From Mesonia phycicola (GTDB lineage: Bacteria; Bacteroidota; Bacteroidia; Flavobacteriales; Flavobacteriaceae): a DNA stretch of 64,000 nucleotides. Positions within the stretch are counted from its first letter, which is position 1, and each line of letters opens with the position of its first letter. The notes under the pieces are model-generated. The model made no database searches, had not been told where the DNA came from, and saw nothing but the letters and a program-made list of their open reading frames with translations. Positions 45,117-53,193 of this stretch are shown piece after piece. The stretch spans positions 62,001-126,000 of the forward strand of contig NZ_FQYY01000008.1 of the NCBI RefSeq assembly GCF_900141885.1, read 5' to 3'. The position numbers and the translations under genes are program-made.

Positions 45117-45524
45117 ATGAGACACGCCATTTGCTATCTAAGTAATTCTAATTTAAATTTCACTAAAGAAGAGATACTAAAATTACTTATTGCTACGCAA
45201 GAAAAATATGAAAAAAGAAATATAAAAGGAGTGTTTCTATATTCAGAACGTAATGTATTTCAAATCATAGAAGGAGAAACAAAAGAAGTACTTGCCCTAT
45301 GGGAAGAAAAACAAAACGATAAAAGACATAAAAACATTATCAAAATTTTTGAAGAAGAATTAAAAACCTCCCCTTTTGATAGTTATATATGTGAATATAT
45401 TTCTGATGACGATAAATTTAATACAGAAAAAGTTAATAGATTACATCACCACCTTAGACTTTTAGAAGATAAACCAAGAAACGCTGCAGAAGAAATTTTA
45501 AAATTATTTCTAAAAAGCCGTTAA
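45117..45524 (+). CDS. BLUF-domain-like protein
   Basis: A 135-residue single-domain protein. The N terminus MRHAICYLSNSN has the tyrosine (Y7) expected in BLUF blue-light sensors. NIKGVFLYSERNVFQIIEGE aligns with the ITGLLLY..FLQVLEG segment and keeps the glutamine (Q49). DKRHKNI matches the conserved D-x-RH. The flavin-contacting asparagine of canonical domains appears replaced (Y31 at that column), and no Trp or Met equivalent is evident near the C terminus. It may be a BLUF photoreceptor with altered chemistry or a fold-only relative. No effector domain is attached. Confidence 0.7.
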   Translation: MRHAICYLSNSNLNFTKEEILKLLIATQEKYEKRNIKGVFLYSERNVFQIIEGETKEVLALWEEKQNDKRHKNIIKIFEEELKTSPFDSYICEYISDDDKFNTEKVNRLHHHLRLLEDKPRNAAEEILKLFLKSR

Positions 45525-45547
45525 GAAAATAATCCATTATTTCTTAG

Positions 45548-45555
45548 TATTTTTG
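45548..45555 (+). promoter_or_regulatory. -7 promoter element of rpe
   Basis: TATTTTTG (TAnnTTTG) 21 bp before the rpe ATG, directly after the BLUF gene stop. Confidence 0.5.
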
Positions 45556-45575
45556 TTACTTACTAGATAAAAATT

Positions 45576-46235
45576 ATGACAAAATTAATTGCCCCTTCTA
45601 TTTTAGCAGCAGACTTTGCTAATTTACAACGTGATATTGAAATGGTTAATCAAAGTGAAGCAGACTGGTTTCATATTGATATTATGGATGGTGTTTTTGT
45701 ACCAAACATTTCTTTTGGAATGCCTGTTTTACAAGCTATTAACAAACACGCAGGTAAAGTAATAGATGTTCACTTAATGATTGTAGATCCAGATCGTTAC
45801 ATTACCACATTTGCAGACTTAGGTGCAGATATCTTAACTGTGCATTATGAAGCTTGTACTCATTTACACAGAACATTACAAGCCATTAAAGCTGCAGGTA
45901 TGCGTGCAGGAGTTGCCGTAAACCCTCATACCAACATTAGTCTTTTAGAAGATGTAATTAATGATATAGATTTAGTTTGCATAATGAGCGTAAATCCAGG
46001 TTTTGGTGGACAAAGCTTTATTCCAAACACCTATAAAAAAATTAAACAATTAAAAGAGCTTATTCTAGACAACAACGCAGATACTCAAATAGAAATTGAT
46101 GGCGGTGTAAATAGTGATAATGCTAAAAAATTAATAGATGCTGGTGCAGATGTACTAGTTGCAGGTAGTTTTGTTTTTAAATCTTCCAACCCTACAGATA
46201 CTATTAAAAACTTAAAAGAAATTGCCAATTCTTAA
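45576..46235 (+). CDS. rpe: Ribulose-phosphate 3-epimerase
   Basis: A 219-residue TIM-barrel enzyme interconverting ribulose 5-phosphate and xylulose 5-phosphate. APSILAADFANLQRDI, WFHIDIMDGVFVPNISFG, VDVHLM-type (IDVHLMIVDPDRY), the flexible MSVNPGFGGQSFIP loop, EIDGGVN and ADVLVAGSFVFK are all present, covering the metal and phosphate sites. Length is typical. The ypdA gene follows within about 10 bp, so the two are probably co-transcribed, linking pentose-phosphate flux (NADPH) with a thiol reductase. Confidence 0.97.
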   Translation: MTKLIAPSILAADFANLQRDIEMVNQSEADWFHIDIMDGVFVPNISFGMPVLQAINKHAGKVIDVHLMIVDPDRYITTFADLGADILTVHYEACTHLHRTLQAIKAAGMRAGVAVNPHTNISLLEDVINDIDLVCIMSVNPGFGGQSFIPNTYKKIKQLKELILDNNADTQIEIDGGVNSDNAKKLIDAGADVLVAGSFVFKSSNPTDTIKNLKEIANS

Positions 46236-46245
46236 ATCAGATATT

Positions 46246-47205
46246 TTGCTAGATGTTGTTATAGTTGGCGCAGGACCAATTGGTATTGCTTGTGCTATAG
46301 AAGCGCAAAAAAGAAATTTAACCTACAAAGTAATAGAAAAAGGACCTTTGGTTAATTCTTTATACCACTACCCTACCAACATGACTTTTTTTTCTTCTTC
46401 AGAAAAACTAGAAATAGACCAAATTCCTTTTATAAGTAAAAATGCAAAACCTTCTAAGGCAGAAGCATTAGAATACTATAGAAGAATAGCTACTTCTAAA
46501 AATCTAGACATTCATTTATTTGAAGAAGTAAACCATATAGAAAAAGAAGATAACAGTTACACCATTACTACTTCTAAAAGCAATTACAAAAGTAAAAATG
46601 TAGTAGTTGCTACTGGTTTTTACGACATCCCTAATTATATGAATGTAAAGGGAGAAGATTTACCAAAAGTTTTTCATTACTATAAAGACCCACATTACTT
46701 TGCTAACCAAGAAGTAATTGTAGTAGGCGCAAGTAATTCTTCTGTAGATGCCGCTCTAGAAGTCTACAGAAAAGGTGGTAATGTAACAATGATAGTTAGA
46801 GGTAAACAAATAGGAGAAAGAGTAAAATACTGGGTAAGACCAGATATTATTAATAGAATTGAAGAAGGGAGTATAAAAGCTTTTTTTAATGCTAATATTA
46901 CCGAAATAAGGCAAGATGAAGTAGATATTAAAGATGAAAACGGCCAAATAAAAACATTAGCAAATAATTTTGTTTTAGCACTTACAGGGTACAGACCCAA
47001 CTTTACTTTTCTTAAAAAAATTGGCATAACCATTCAAGAAGACAATCATAACATACCACAATACAACAAGCAAACTATGGAGACAAACCTAAAAGGAGTC
47101 TACTTAGCTGGAGTAATTTGTGGCGGATTAGAAACACACAAATGGTTTATAGAAAATTCTAGAATTCATGCTAAGATGATTATGGAAAACATCGCAGCTA
47201 AATAA
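46246..47205 (+). CDS. ypdA: YpdA-type bacillithiol disulfide reductase
   Basis: A FAD/NADPH oxidoreductase of about 319 residues. DVVIVGAGPIGIACAIEAQKR is the FAD Rossmann motif and EVIVVGASNSSVDAALEVYRKGG the NADPH motif (here QEVIVVGASNS). YHYPTNMTFFSSSEKLEI and FVLALTGYRPNF are hallmarks of YpdA, which reduces bacillithiol disulfide. No ATG is available. I propose the TTG at 46246 (MLDVVIVGAGP); an earlier TTG at 46222 lies within the rpe frame. Its presence implies a bacillithiol system, known in several Bacteroidota. Confidence 0.85.
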   Translation: MLDVVIVGAGPIGIACAIEAQKRNLTYKVIEKGPLVNSLYHYPTNMTFFSSSEKLEIDQIPFISKNAKPSKAEALEYYRRIATSKNLDIHLFEEVNHIEKEDNSYTITTSKSNYKSKNVVVATGFYDIPNYMNVKGEDLPKVFHYYKDPHYFANQEVIVVGASNSSVDAALEVYRKGGNVTMIVRGKQIGERVKYWVRPDIINRIEEGSIKAFFNANITEIRQDEVDIKDENGQIKTLANNFVLALTGYRPNFTFLKKIGITIQEDNHNIPQYNKQTMETNLKGVYLAGVICGGLETHKWFIENSRIHAKMIMENIAAK

Positions 47206-47217
47206 AAAGTTATACTT

Positions 47218-47961
47218 ATGGATACCAAATTAGCAGTTTTAATAGATGGTGATAACATTCCGTCTGCATACATCAAAGAAATGTTAGAAGAAATTGCTAA
47301 ATACGGAAACCCCACCATTAAACGTATTTATGGAGATTGGACCAAACCGCATTTAAACAAATGGAAAAATGTTTTGTTAGAAAATGCCGTAAACCCCATT
47401 CAACAATACGGTTATACCCAAGGTAAAAACGCTACAGATTCTGCTATGATTATTGATGCTATGGATATTTTATATTCAGATAAAGTAGATGGTTTTTGCT
47501 TAGTTTCTAGCGACAGTGATTTTACAAAATTAGCAACTAGACTTAGAGAAGCAGGTAAAAATGTAATAGGAATTGGTGAAAAGAAAACACCAGAACCTTT
47601 TATTGTTGCTTGTGATAAGTTTATTTATATCGAAATTTTAAAAAATAAAACTAAAGAAATTGAAAACGGACAAGTTTCTTCTAAAAATAAAACCGATAAA
47701 AAAGAAGATGTAGATAATATTACACCTAAAGTAATAAAACTAATTGCCAATACAATTTCTGATGTAGCAGATGAAGACGGATGGGCTTTTTTGGGTGATG
47801 TAGGTAGTTTACTGCAAAAAAAACAACCTAATTTTGATTCTAGAAACTTTGGTTTTCAAAAACTTACTCCTATGATTAATTCTATTCCAGATTTTGAAAT
47901 AGAATCAAGAGAAAATCAAAATAATAAGTTTAAACTTATTTACGTAAGAAATAAAGAATAG
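47218..47961 (+). CDS. NYN-domain (LabA-like) putative RNase with OST-HTH domain
   Basis: A 247-residue protein. The N-terminal PIN-like NYN domain has VLIDGDN (D10, D12), the ATDSAMIIDAMDIL segment and LVSSDSDF, which together form the acidic metal site of the family. The C-terminal KVIKLIANTISDVADEDGWAFLGDVGSLLQKKQPNFDSRNFGFQKLTPMI is an OST-HTH/LOTUS module that binds RNA. NYN-LOTUS proteins are candidate ribonucleases with no defined target here. It follows ypdA by 12 bp on the same strand. Confidence 0.9.
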   Translation: MDTKLAVLIDGDNIPSAYIKEMLEEIAKYGNPTIKRIYGDWTKPHLNKWKNVLLENAVNPIQQYGYTQGKNATDSAMIIDAMDILYSDKVDGFCLVSSDSDFTKLATRLREAGKNVIGIGEKKTPEPFIVACDKFIYIEILKNKTKEIENGQVSSKNKTDKKEDVDNITPKVIKLIANTISDVADEDGWAFLGDVGSLLQKKQPNFDSRNFGFQKLTPMINSIPDFEIESRENQNNKFKLIYVRNKE

Positions 47962-47970
47962 CGGTAACAA

Positions 47971-48798
47971 TTAATACCCTCTAAAATTATAATTAAGCAT
48001 TTCCCTGATTTTTAAATAAAACTCAGGGAAATTTTGTTTCAGCTCTAGTGGGTTTTCAATAAAATACTCTACCAAAACTGCTAAAAATTCAAATTGATTT
48101 GTATACGCATAATCTCTAAAATACTCTGTAGAATCTAGACGCGCTCTAATGTTTTTATTTAAAAGAAGAGCTAACATTTCTTTACTAGCATCTGTAAACA
48201 TAGCAGAACTTACATCGCTATACTTTAAACTATTTATCTGAATTACATGAATAAACTCATGAACCGCTAAATTTAGATTATCTCTGCGCGTTGCAAAACC
48301 TTGCAAAAAATCTTTCCAAGAAAAAACTAATGCTTCTAACTTTGGGTTAAACTCTCCTTTATGGTATGTATTATTTATGGTAGAGTGGTAAACATCTGGA
48401 TATATAATAATCTTGCTTAAAGAAGGTAACAAAAATTTTCTCATTCCAAAAGTAAGCATCACTGCTGTAGCTGCTATATACAATTTAACTTCTTGTGTAA
48501 CTTTAAATCCTTCACGGCCTTCAAAGCTTTTATCTTTTATAAAAAGAAATACTCTATGCTGAAAAAAAGTTTTTTGTTTCTTGGTTAATCTATTGTAAAA
48601 AACAAATTTATCTTTTAAAAAACGCTCTTCCTCCAACGGTAGCTTTTTTAACCTGAAATAGAAATGAACATAGGCAGGTTTCTTATAAAACAATAAATAT
48701 AAATATTCTATTAACTCTATAAATTTCACAAAAACAAGAGTGCATAACCCAAAAATGAATAGCGCAAATATTAAATAATAAACATTAGTATTTTCCAT
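47971..48798 (-). CDS. mtfA: MtfA-like zinc peptidase (M90)
   Basis: A 275-residue protein with an N-terminal membrane helix (YYLIFALFIFGLCTLVFVKFI) and an MtfA/anthrax-lethal-factor-like catalytic domain. The zinc motif is HEFIH (H180, E181, H184), with LNLAVHEFIHVIQINS around it. FEGREGFKVTQEVKLYIAATAVMLTFG is the conserved upstream segment. E. coli MtfA controls the Mlc/PtsG regulon; that pathway is not obvious in Bacteroidota, so its substrate here is unknown. It is convergent with the NYN gene, 9 bp apart. Confidence 0.85.
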   Translation of the reverse strand: MENTNVYYLIFALFIFGLCTLVFVKFIELIEYLYLLFYKKPAYVHFYFRLKKLPLEEERFLKDKFVFYNRLTKKQKTFFQHRVFLFIKDKSFEGREGFKVTQEVKLYIAATAVMLTFGMRKFLLPSLSKIIIYPDVYHSTINNTYHKGEFNPKLEALVFSWKDFLQGFATRRDNLNLAVHEFIHVIQINSLKYSDVSSAMFTDASKEMLALLLNKNIRARLDSTEYFRDYAYTNQFEFLAVLVEYFIENPLELKQNFPEFYLKIREMLNYNFRGY

Positions 48799-48972
48799 AG
48801 AAACAATTTCGAATATAATCGAAAAATATCAAAACATCATTGTATTTCACACATACTAATTGTTCTTTATTCCATATTTAAAAACGTATAAAAGATTCTT
48901 AGAGATATTGTATAAAACTTGCATTTCAGCATAAAAAAACTTATTATATCACGAATAATTCAATAATAAAAA

Positions 48973-50016
48973 ATGCGGGATTTTATAATAATTGGGGCTG
49001 CACAAGCAGGGCTCTCTATGGCTTATTATCTAGAGCAACTCCAACAAGATTATTTAGTAATAGATAAAGAAGATGAAATTGGTGCTAGTTGGCTTAACCG
49101 CTGGGACTCCCTCACCTTATTTACCCCTACAGAATTTAACCATATGGCAGGCATGGATTTTCCTGCAAAAAAAGGGCACTACCCTAATAAATATGAAGTA
49201 GCAGAATATTTTAAAACCTATGTAAAAAAATTTAACATACCAGTACAACTAAATACACTAGTACAAAAAATAGAAAAACAAGCAGACAAATTTATACTTA
49301 CCACCAATCAAGGTAATTTGGCTTGCAAACAAGTTATAATAGCTACAGGCCCTTTTCATATACCTTACACTCCGCCTTGTAGTAAATTAATAGCTTCAAA
49401 TATTTTTCAAATACATAGTAATTATTACAAAAACCCATCTCAACTACAAGATGGTCCAGCAATGGTGGTAGGAGCTGGAGATAGCGGATTTCAAATTCTA
49501 GATGAAATATCTAAAAATGGAAGAAAAACCTATTTTTCTGGTGATACAGATGTAAAAACGCTTCCGCAGGAAATATTAGGAAAAACACTTTGGTGGTGGT
49601 TTACCAAATCTGGATTTTTAAGTTTTAGCAAGAATTCTTGGATTGGTAAAAAAATTACCCATTCTAAACAGCCTGTAATTGGTACAGATGTAAAAAAAAT
49701 TTTAGGCAGAAAACAGGTCATTGCGGTAGGTAGAACTAATGCTGCTCAAGAAGAAATTATAGAAACAGAAAAGCAACAACTTACAGATGTAAAAAATATT
49801 ATTTGGGCTACGGGTTATAGACCTAACTTTTCTTGGATTGATGGTTTAGAGCTAGATCACGAAGGTTACCCCGTGCACCAACGAGGTGTAAGTAGTATAA
49901 AAGGTTTATATTTTATTGGCTTACCTTGGTTACACACAAGAGGTTCTGCTACATTGGGAGGTATTAAAAAAGATGCCGAATATTTAGCTAAACAGATAAA
50001 GAAAGAAACGGTTTAA
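48973..50016 (+). CDS. Flavin-containing monooxygenase-like oxidoreductase (CzcO type)
   Basis: A 347-residue FAD/NAD(P) enzyme. The N-terminal FAD motif is FIIIGAAQAGLSMAYYLEQL, with alanine in the second glycine position. The second Rossmann motif is AMVVGAGDSGFQILDEI, and WATGYRPNFSWI lies near the C terminus. WLNRWDSLTLFTP is characteristic of the group called CzcO/trimethylamine-monooxygenase-like. The substrate is not predictable. It appears monocistronic with its own terminator. Confidence 0.85.
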   Translation: MRDFIIIGAAQAGLSMAYYLEQLQQDYLVIDKEDEIGASWLNRWDSLTLFTPTEFNHMAGMDFPAKKGHYPNKYEVAEYFKTYVKKFNIPVQLNTLVQKIEKQADKFILTTNQGNLACKQVIIATGPFHIPYTPPCSKLIASNIFQIHSNYYKNPSQLQDGPAMVVGAGDSGFQILDEISKNGRKTYFSGDTDVKTLPQEILGKTLWWWFTKSGFLSFSKNSWIGKKITHSKQPVIGTDVKKILGRKQVIAVGRTNAAQEEIIETEKQQLTDVKNIIWATGYRPNFSWIDGLELDHEGYPVHQRGVSSIKGLYFIGLPWLHTRGSATLGGIKKDAEYLAKQIKKETV

Positions 50017-50021
50017 AACTT

Positions 50022-50060
50022 AAAAAAGCGTCATTCTAAAATTTAGAATAACGCTTTTTT
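50022..50060 (+). terminator. Terminator of the flavoprotein gene
   Basis: AAAAAAGCGT.ATTCTAAA pairs with TTTAGAAT.ACGCTTTTTT with one mismatch. It can also serve the convergent DoxX gene. Confidence 0.85.
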
Positions 50061-50091
50061 AATTATATAAAATTAAAATATAGCTTGTAAA

Positions 50092-50499
50092 TTATTTCTT
50101 TAAAAAGTAATGATCTAAAGAATACTTACCACCTCCTGTAAAAATTAATAATCCGTAACTAAACAGATATAACAAAGGTAATTCTTGATGAGACATACCA
50201 TCTGGTGCGTGAACTATAAATACAGCAACCGCCATAGTAATTGCTAATGGTATTGCTGCTAATTTGGTACCTAAACCAATAATTAATAGTATAGAGCAAA
50301 CCACCTCGGCAAAAACAGCTAGTGCTAGACTTGGTGTAGCTCCTATACCCATTGGGTCTGCAAATACAATATCATTTCCACTAAAAAGTTTCAACATTTT
50401 AGAGTATCCGTGGTTTAACATTAAAACAGATATTCCTATTCTAAATAAAAGTAAGCTTATATCTGTAGCTCGTAAATTAAGATTTGTTTTATAGCTCAT
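50092..50499 (-). CDS. DoxX family membrane protein
   Basis: A 135-residue protein with four hydrophobic helices. LLLFRIGISVLMLNHGYSKMLKLF and ALAVFAEVVCSILLIIGLGTKLAAIPLAITM are characteristic of the DoxX/SURF4-like family. Members occur with oxidoreductases and thiol-redox systems; no quinol-oxidase role can be assumed for this short form. A lipoprotein gene ends 2 bp upstream on the same strand, so the pair is an operon. Confidence 0.88.
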   Translation of the reverse strand: MSYKTNLNLRATDISLLLFRIGISVLMLNHGYSKMLKLFSGNDIVFADPMGIGATPSLALAVFAEVVCSILLIIGLGTKLAAIPLAITMAVAVFIVHAPDGMSHQELPLLYLFSYGLLIFTGGGKYSLDHYFLKK

Positions 50500-50501
50500 A
50501 T

Positions 50502-50936
50502 TTATTCTTGTTTTTCTAAAAGGCTTTTTGCTTTCTCTACACTTCTAAAAACCATAGACTTCATCTCTTGTACTTTCTGCTTCTCATTTTCTACTTTAGG
50601 TTCTCTTTTATGGTATTCTTCTATAGAATAAAGAGTATCTTTTAACGCATTAGGAAATTCATCTCCAAACTCTACCATCCACGTCATCATAGACTCGTGA
50701 GCTTCTTTTAAATTTTCATTTACGTGCTTAAACTTTTTACCTTCTGCTGTAGTATCTATTTTAGCTTCCGTTTTTTCAATTAAGCTGCTCAACGTTCCCA
50801 TTTGAGGCATTACCTCATCATGTACTGCTAAAATTTCTGATATAGCTTTATCATACTCTTGTTTTTCTTTAGGAATCTTCTTGTCGCAACTCCACACAAC
50901 AACACTTAACAACACCAATAAAAGGCCTTTTTTCAT
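50502..50936 (-). CDS. Small helical lipoprotein
   Basis: A 144-residue protein with a type II signal peptide (MKKGLLLVLLSVVVWSC, C17). The mature part is mainly helical and charged (YDKAISEILAVHDEVMPQMGTLSSLIEKTEAKID; ENEKQKVQEMKSMVFRSVEKAKSLLEK). It looks like a coiled-coil envelope lipoprotein common in Bacteroidota, without a defined role. It is followed 2 bp later by the DoxX gene. Confidence 0.8.
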   Translation of the reverse strand: MKKGLLLVLLSVVVWSCDKKIPKEKQEYDKAISEILAVHDEVMPQMGTLSSLIEKTEAKIDTTAEGKKFKHVNENLKEAHESMMTWMVEFGDEFPNALKDTLYSIEEYHKREPKVENEKQKVQEMKSMVFRSVEKAKSLLEKQE

Positions 50937-50993
50937 AATTATAATATTTAAGTATAAAAATAAACAAATTTAACAATAGACCAACCAAATACT

Positions 50994-51001
50994 TATTTTT
51001 G
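50994..51001 (+). promoter_or_regulatory. -7 promoter element of the BaiN-like gene
   Basis: TATTTTTG ends 5 bp before the ATG at 51006, so the transcript would be leaderless or nearly so. Confidence 0.5.
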
Positions 51002-51005
51002 CCTT

Positions 51006-52241
51006 ATGGTTCAACAATATGATATTTTAATAATTGGTGGTGGTGCAGCAGGTTTTTTTACAGCTATTAATGCTGCAGAAGCTAATCTTGATTTAAACAT
51101 TGCTATTTTAGAGCGTGGTAAAGAAGTATTAACTAAAGTAAGAATTTCTGGAGGTGGACGCTGTAATGTAACTCACGCAGAATTTTTACCTAAAGAACTT
51201 TCTAAAAATTACCCACGTGGAGAACGTGAGTTGTTAGGGCCTTTTCATCAATTTATGACAGGAGATACTATTGCTTGGTTTGAAGAAAGAGGTATTGAAC
51301 TTAAAATAGAAGAAGATGGAAGAATGTTTCCTTCTACAGATTCTTCTGAAACTATTATTGATTGTTTTTTAAATGAAACGGAAAGACTTGGCGTAGAAAT
51401 TAAAACAAGTCACTCGGTTCAAAAAATTAAAAAATCTAACAATTCTTGGGTTATAAAAACCAATAAAGGAGATTTTACTGCTAAAAAGATTTTGGTAGCT
51501 ACAGGAAGTAACCCTAAAATTTGGAATCTATTAGAAACCTTAGGCCATCAAATTGTACCAGCCGTACCTTCTTTATTCACATTTAATATACAAGACCATT
51601 TAATTAAAGACTTAGCTGGCGTTTCTACTTTTGCACATGTAAAATTAGTAGATGAAAAACTAGAAAGTGAAGGACCTTTATTAATTACCCATTGGGGATT
51701 AAGCGGACCTGGAATTTTAAAACTTTCTGCCTGGGGAGCACAATTATTGGCTGAAAAAAAATATTTATTTAAAATTCAGGTTAATTGGTTAGGTTATACT
51801 TCTACAGATGATGCTTTAGAGCAATTAAAAGAATTAAAAATTAAGTATGCTAAACAAAATGTAAGCACCTACGCTCAATTTGAACTACCTAAAAGATTGT
51901 GGCAAAATTTATTAATAAGTATTAAAATTTCTGATCAACAAAAATGGGCAGACCTTAACAAAAAACAACTGCTATTGTTAAGTGAAAAACTTACCGCTTG
52001 TAGGTTTACAGTGAATGGTAAAAGTACTTTTAAAGAAGAATTTGTTACCGCTGGTGGTGTAGATTTAAAAGAGGTAAATTTTAAAACTTTTGAAAGTAAG
52101 CTTTATAAAAATTTATTTTTAGCAGGTGAAGTAATAAATATAGACGCCATCACAGGCGGATTTAATTTTCAAAACGCATGGACGGGTGGTTTTATAGCCG
52201 CAAAAGCCATGACTAATACAACAAAAAACGATGAAGATTAA
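51006..52241 (+). CDS. BaiN/HI0933-family flavoprotein
   Basis: A 411-residue FAD-dependent oxidoreductase. ILIIGGGAAGFFTAINAAE is the FAD motif, KVRISGGGRCNVTH the family signature, EDGRMFPSTDSSETI follows, and VTAGGVDLKEVNFKTFESKLYKNLFLAGEVINIDAITGGFNFQNAWTGGFIAAKAM is the C-terminal FAD segment. Related proteins include BaiN, proposed to act in bile-acid dehydroxylation, but most members have no known substrate. The next gene overlaps by 11 bp. Confidence 0.9.
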   Translation: MVQQYDILIIGGGAAGFFTAINAAEANLDLNIAILERGKEVLTKVRISGGGRCNVTHAEFLPKELSKNYPRGERELLGPFHQFMTGDTIAWFEERGIELKIEEDGRMFPSTDSSETIIDCFLNETERLGVEIKTSHSVQKIKKSNNSWVIKTNKGDFTAKKILVATGSNPKIWNLLETLGHQIVPAVPSLFTFNIQDHLIKDLAGVSTFAHVKLVDEKLESEGPLLITHWGLSGPGILKLSAWGAQLLAEKKYLFKIQVNWLGYTSTDDALEQLKELKIKYAKQNVSTYAQFELPKRLWQNLLISIKISDQQKWADLNKKQLLLLSEKLTACRFTVNGKSTFKEEFVTAGGVDLKEVNFKTFESKLYKNLFLAGEVINIDAITGGFNFQNAWTGGFIAAKAMTNTTKNDED

Positions 52242-53178
52242 CGGTTTTGTAGTTTCTTTACTAGCTACTATTTTGGTTGCCTATCTTTTTCCGCAACTGG
52301 GAGATTATCTTCCTTTAAAAACAATTACAGATATTGGAATTGGCTTTATTTTCTTTTTTTACGGACTAAAACTTTCTGTTTCTGAATTAAAATTAGGAAT
52401 GAGTAATTACAAATTACACATTTTAATACAACTCACCACATTTCTGCTTTTTCCGGCATTGGTACTCATTGCATATCCGTTTTTAAAAGATACTACTGCA
52501 GAAGAATATTGGCTTGCTTTTTTCTTTTTAGCAGCTTTACCTTCTACCGTTTCTTCTTCTGTAGTTATGGTTTCTTTAGCAAAAGGAAATATACCTGCTG
52601 CTATTTTTAACGCTAGTTTATCTGGAATTATAGGCGTAATTATCACTCCGTTTTGGTTAGGCTTTTTCTTAGATGCTTCAGAAGGTTTTACCTTTACAGA
52701 TGTCTTTTTAAAATTATTGTACCAAATTATTATACCGCTTACTTTAGGTTTTTTACTTCACCGTACATTAAGAGTTTTTGTTAATAGGTATAAAAGTAAA
52801 CTTGGCTTATTTGATAAATGTATTATTGTACTAATTGTATATAGTAGTTTTAGTACATCTTTTACAGCTAATATTTTTTCTAACCTAAGCTTTTTAAGTC
52901 TTCTGCTTTTATTTGCGTGTGTACTCGCATTATTCTATATAATTTACGGAGCTACGGGATTAATTGCTAATTGGCTGCATTTTAATAAAGAAGATACGAT
53001 TACTGCACGTTTTTGCGGATCTAAAAAATCTTTAGTTCACGGCTCTGTAATGGCTAAAATTATTTTTGGTAATTCTGCTGGCGCAGGTTTGTTTTTGCTA
53101 CCAATTATGCTATTTCATATCACCCAATTAATTTTAGTTTCTATCTTTGCAGAAAGGTATGCGAAAAGGGGAAATTAA
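52231..53178 (+). CDS. SBF-like (bile acid:sodium symporter fold) transporter
   Basis: A 315-residue membrane protein with about nine or ten helices. IGIGFIFFFYGLKLS, FLAALPSTVSSSVVMVSLAKGN, ASLSGIIGVIITPFWL and FCGSKKSLVHGSVMAKIIFG match the SBF_like/YfeH group related to sodium-bile acid symporters. Its ion coupling and solute are unknown. The start overlaps the BaiN-like gene by 11 bp. The joint names are suggestive of steroid chemistry, but neither family is specific to it. Confidence 0.88.
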   Translation: MKINGFVVSLLATILVAYLFPQLGDYLPLKTITDIGIGFIFFFYGLKLSVSELKLGMSNYKLHILIQLTTFLLFPALVLIAYPFLKDTTAEEYWLAFFFLAALPSTVSSSVVMVSLAKGNIPAAIFNASLSGIIGVIITPFWLGFFLDASEGFTFTDVFLKLLYQIIIPLTLGFLLHRTLRVFVNRYKSKLGLFDKCIIVLIVYSSFSTSFTANIFSNLSFLSLLLLFACVLALFYIIYGATGLIANWLHFNKEDTITARFCGSKKSLVHGSVMAKIIFGNSAGAGLFLLPIMLFHITQLILVSIFAERYAKRGN

Positions 53179-53193
53179 AGGTTAGTTATATTT

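Noticed and set aside
51006-53178. Bile-acid metabolism operon
   Set aside because: BaiN-like and SBF-like families are broad; nothing else in the neighbourhood supports steroid chemistry.
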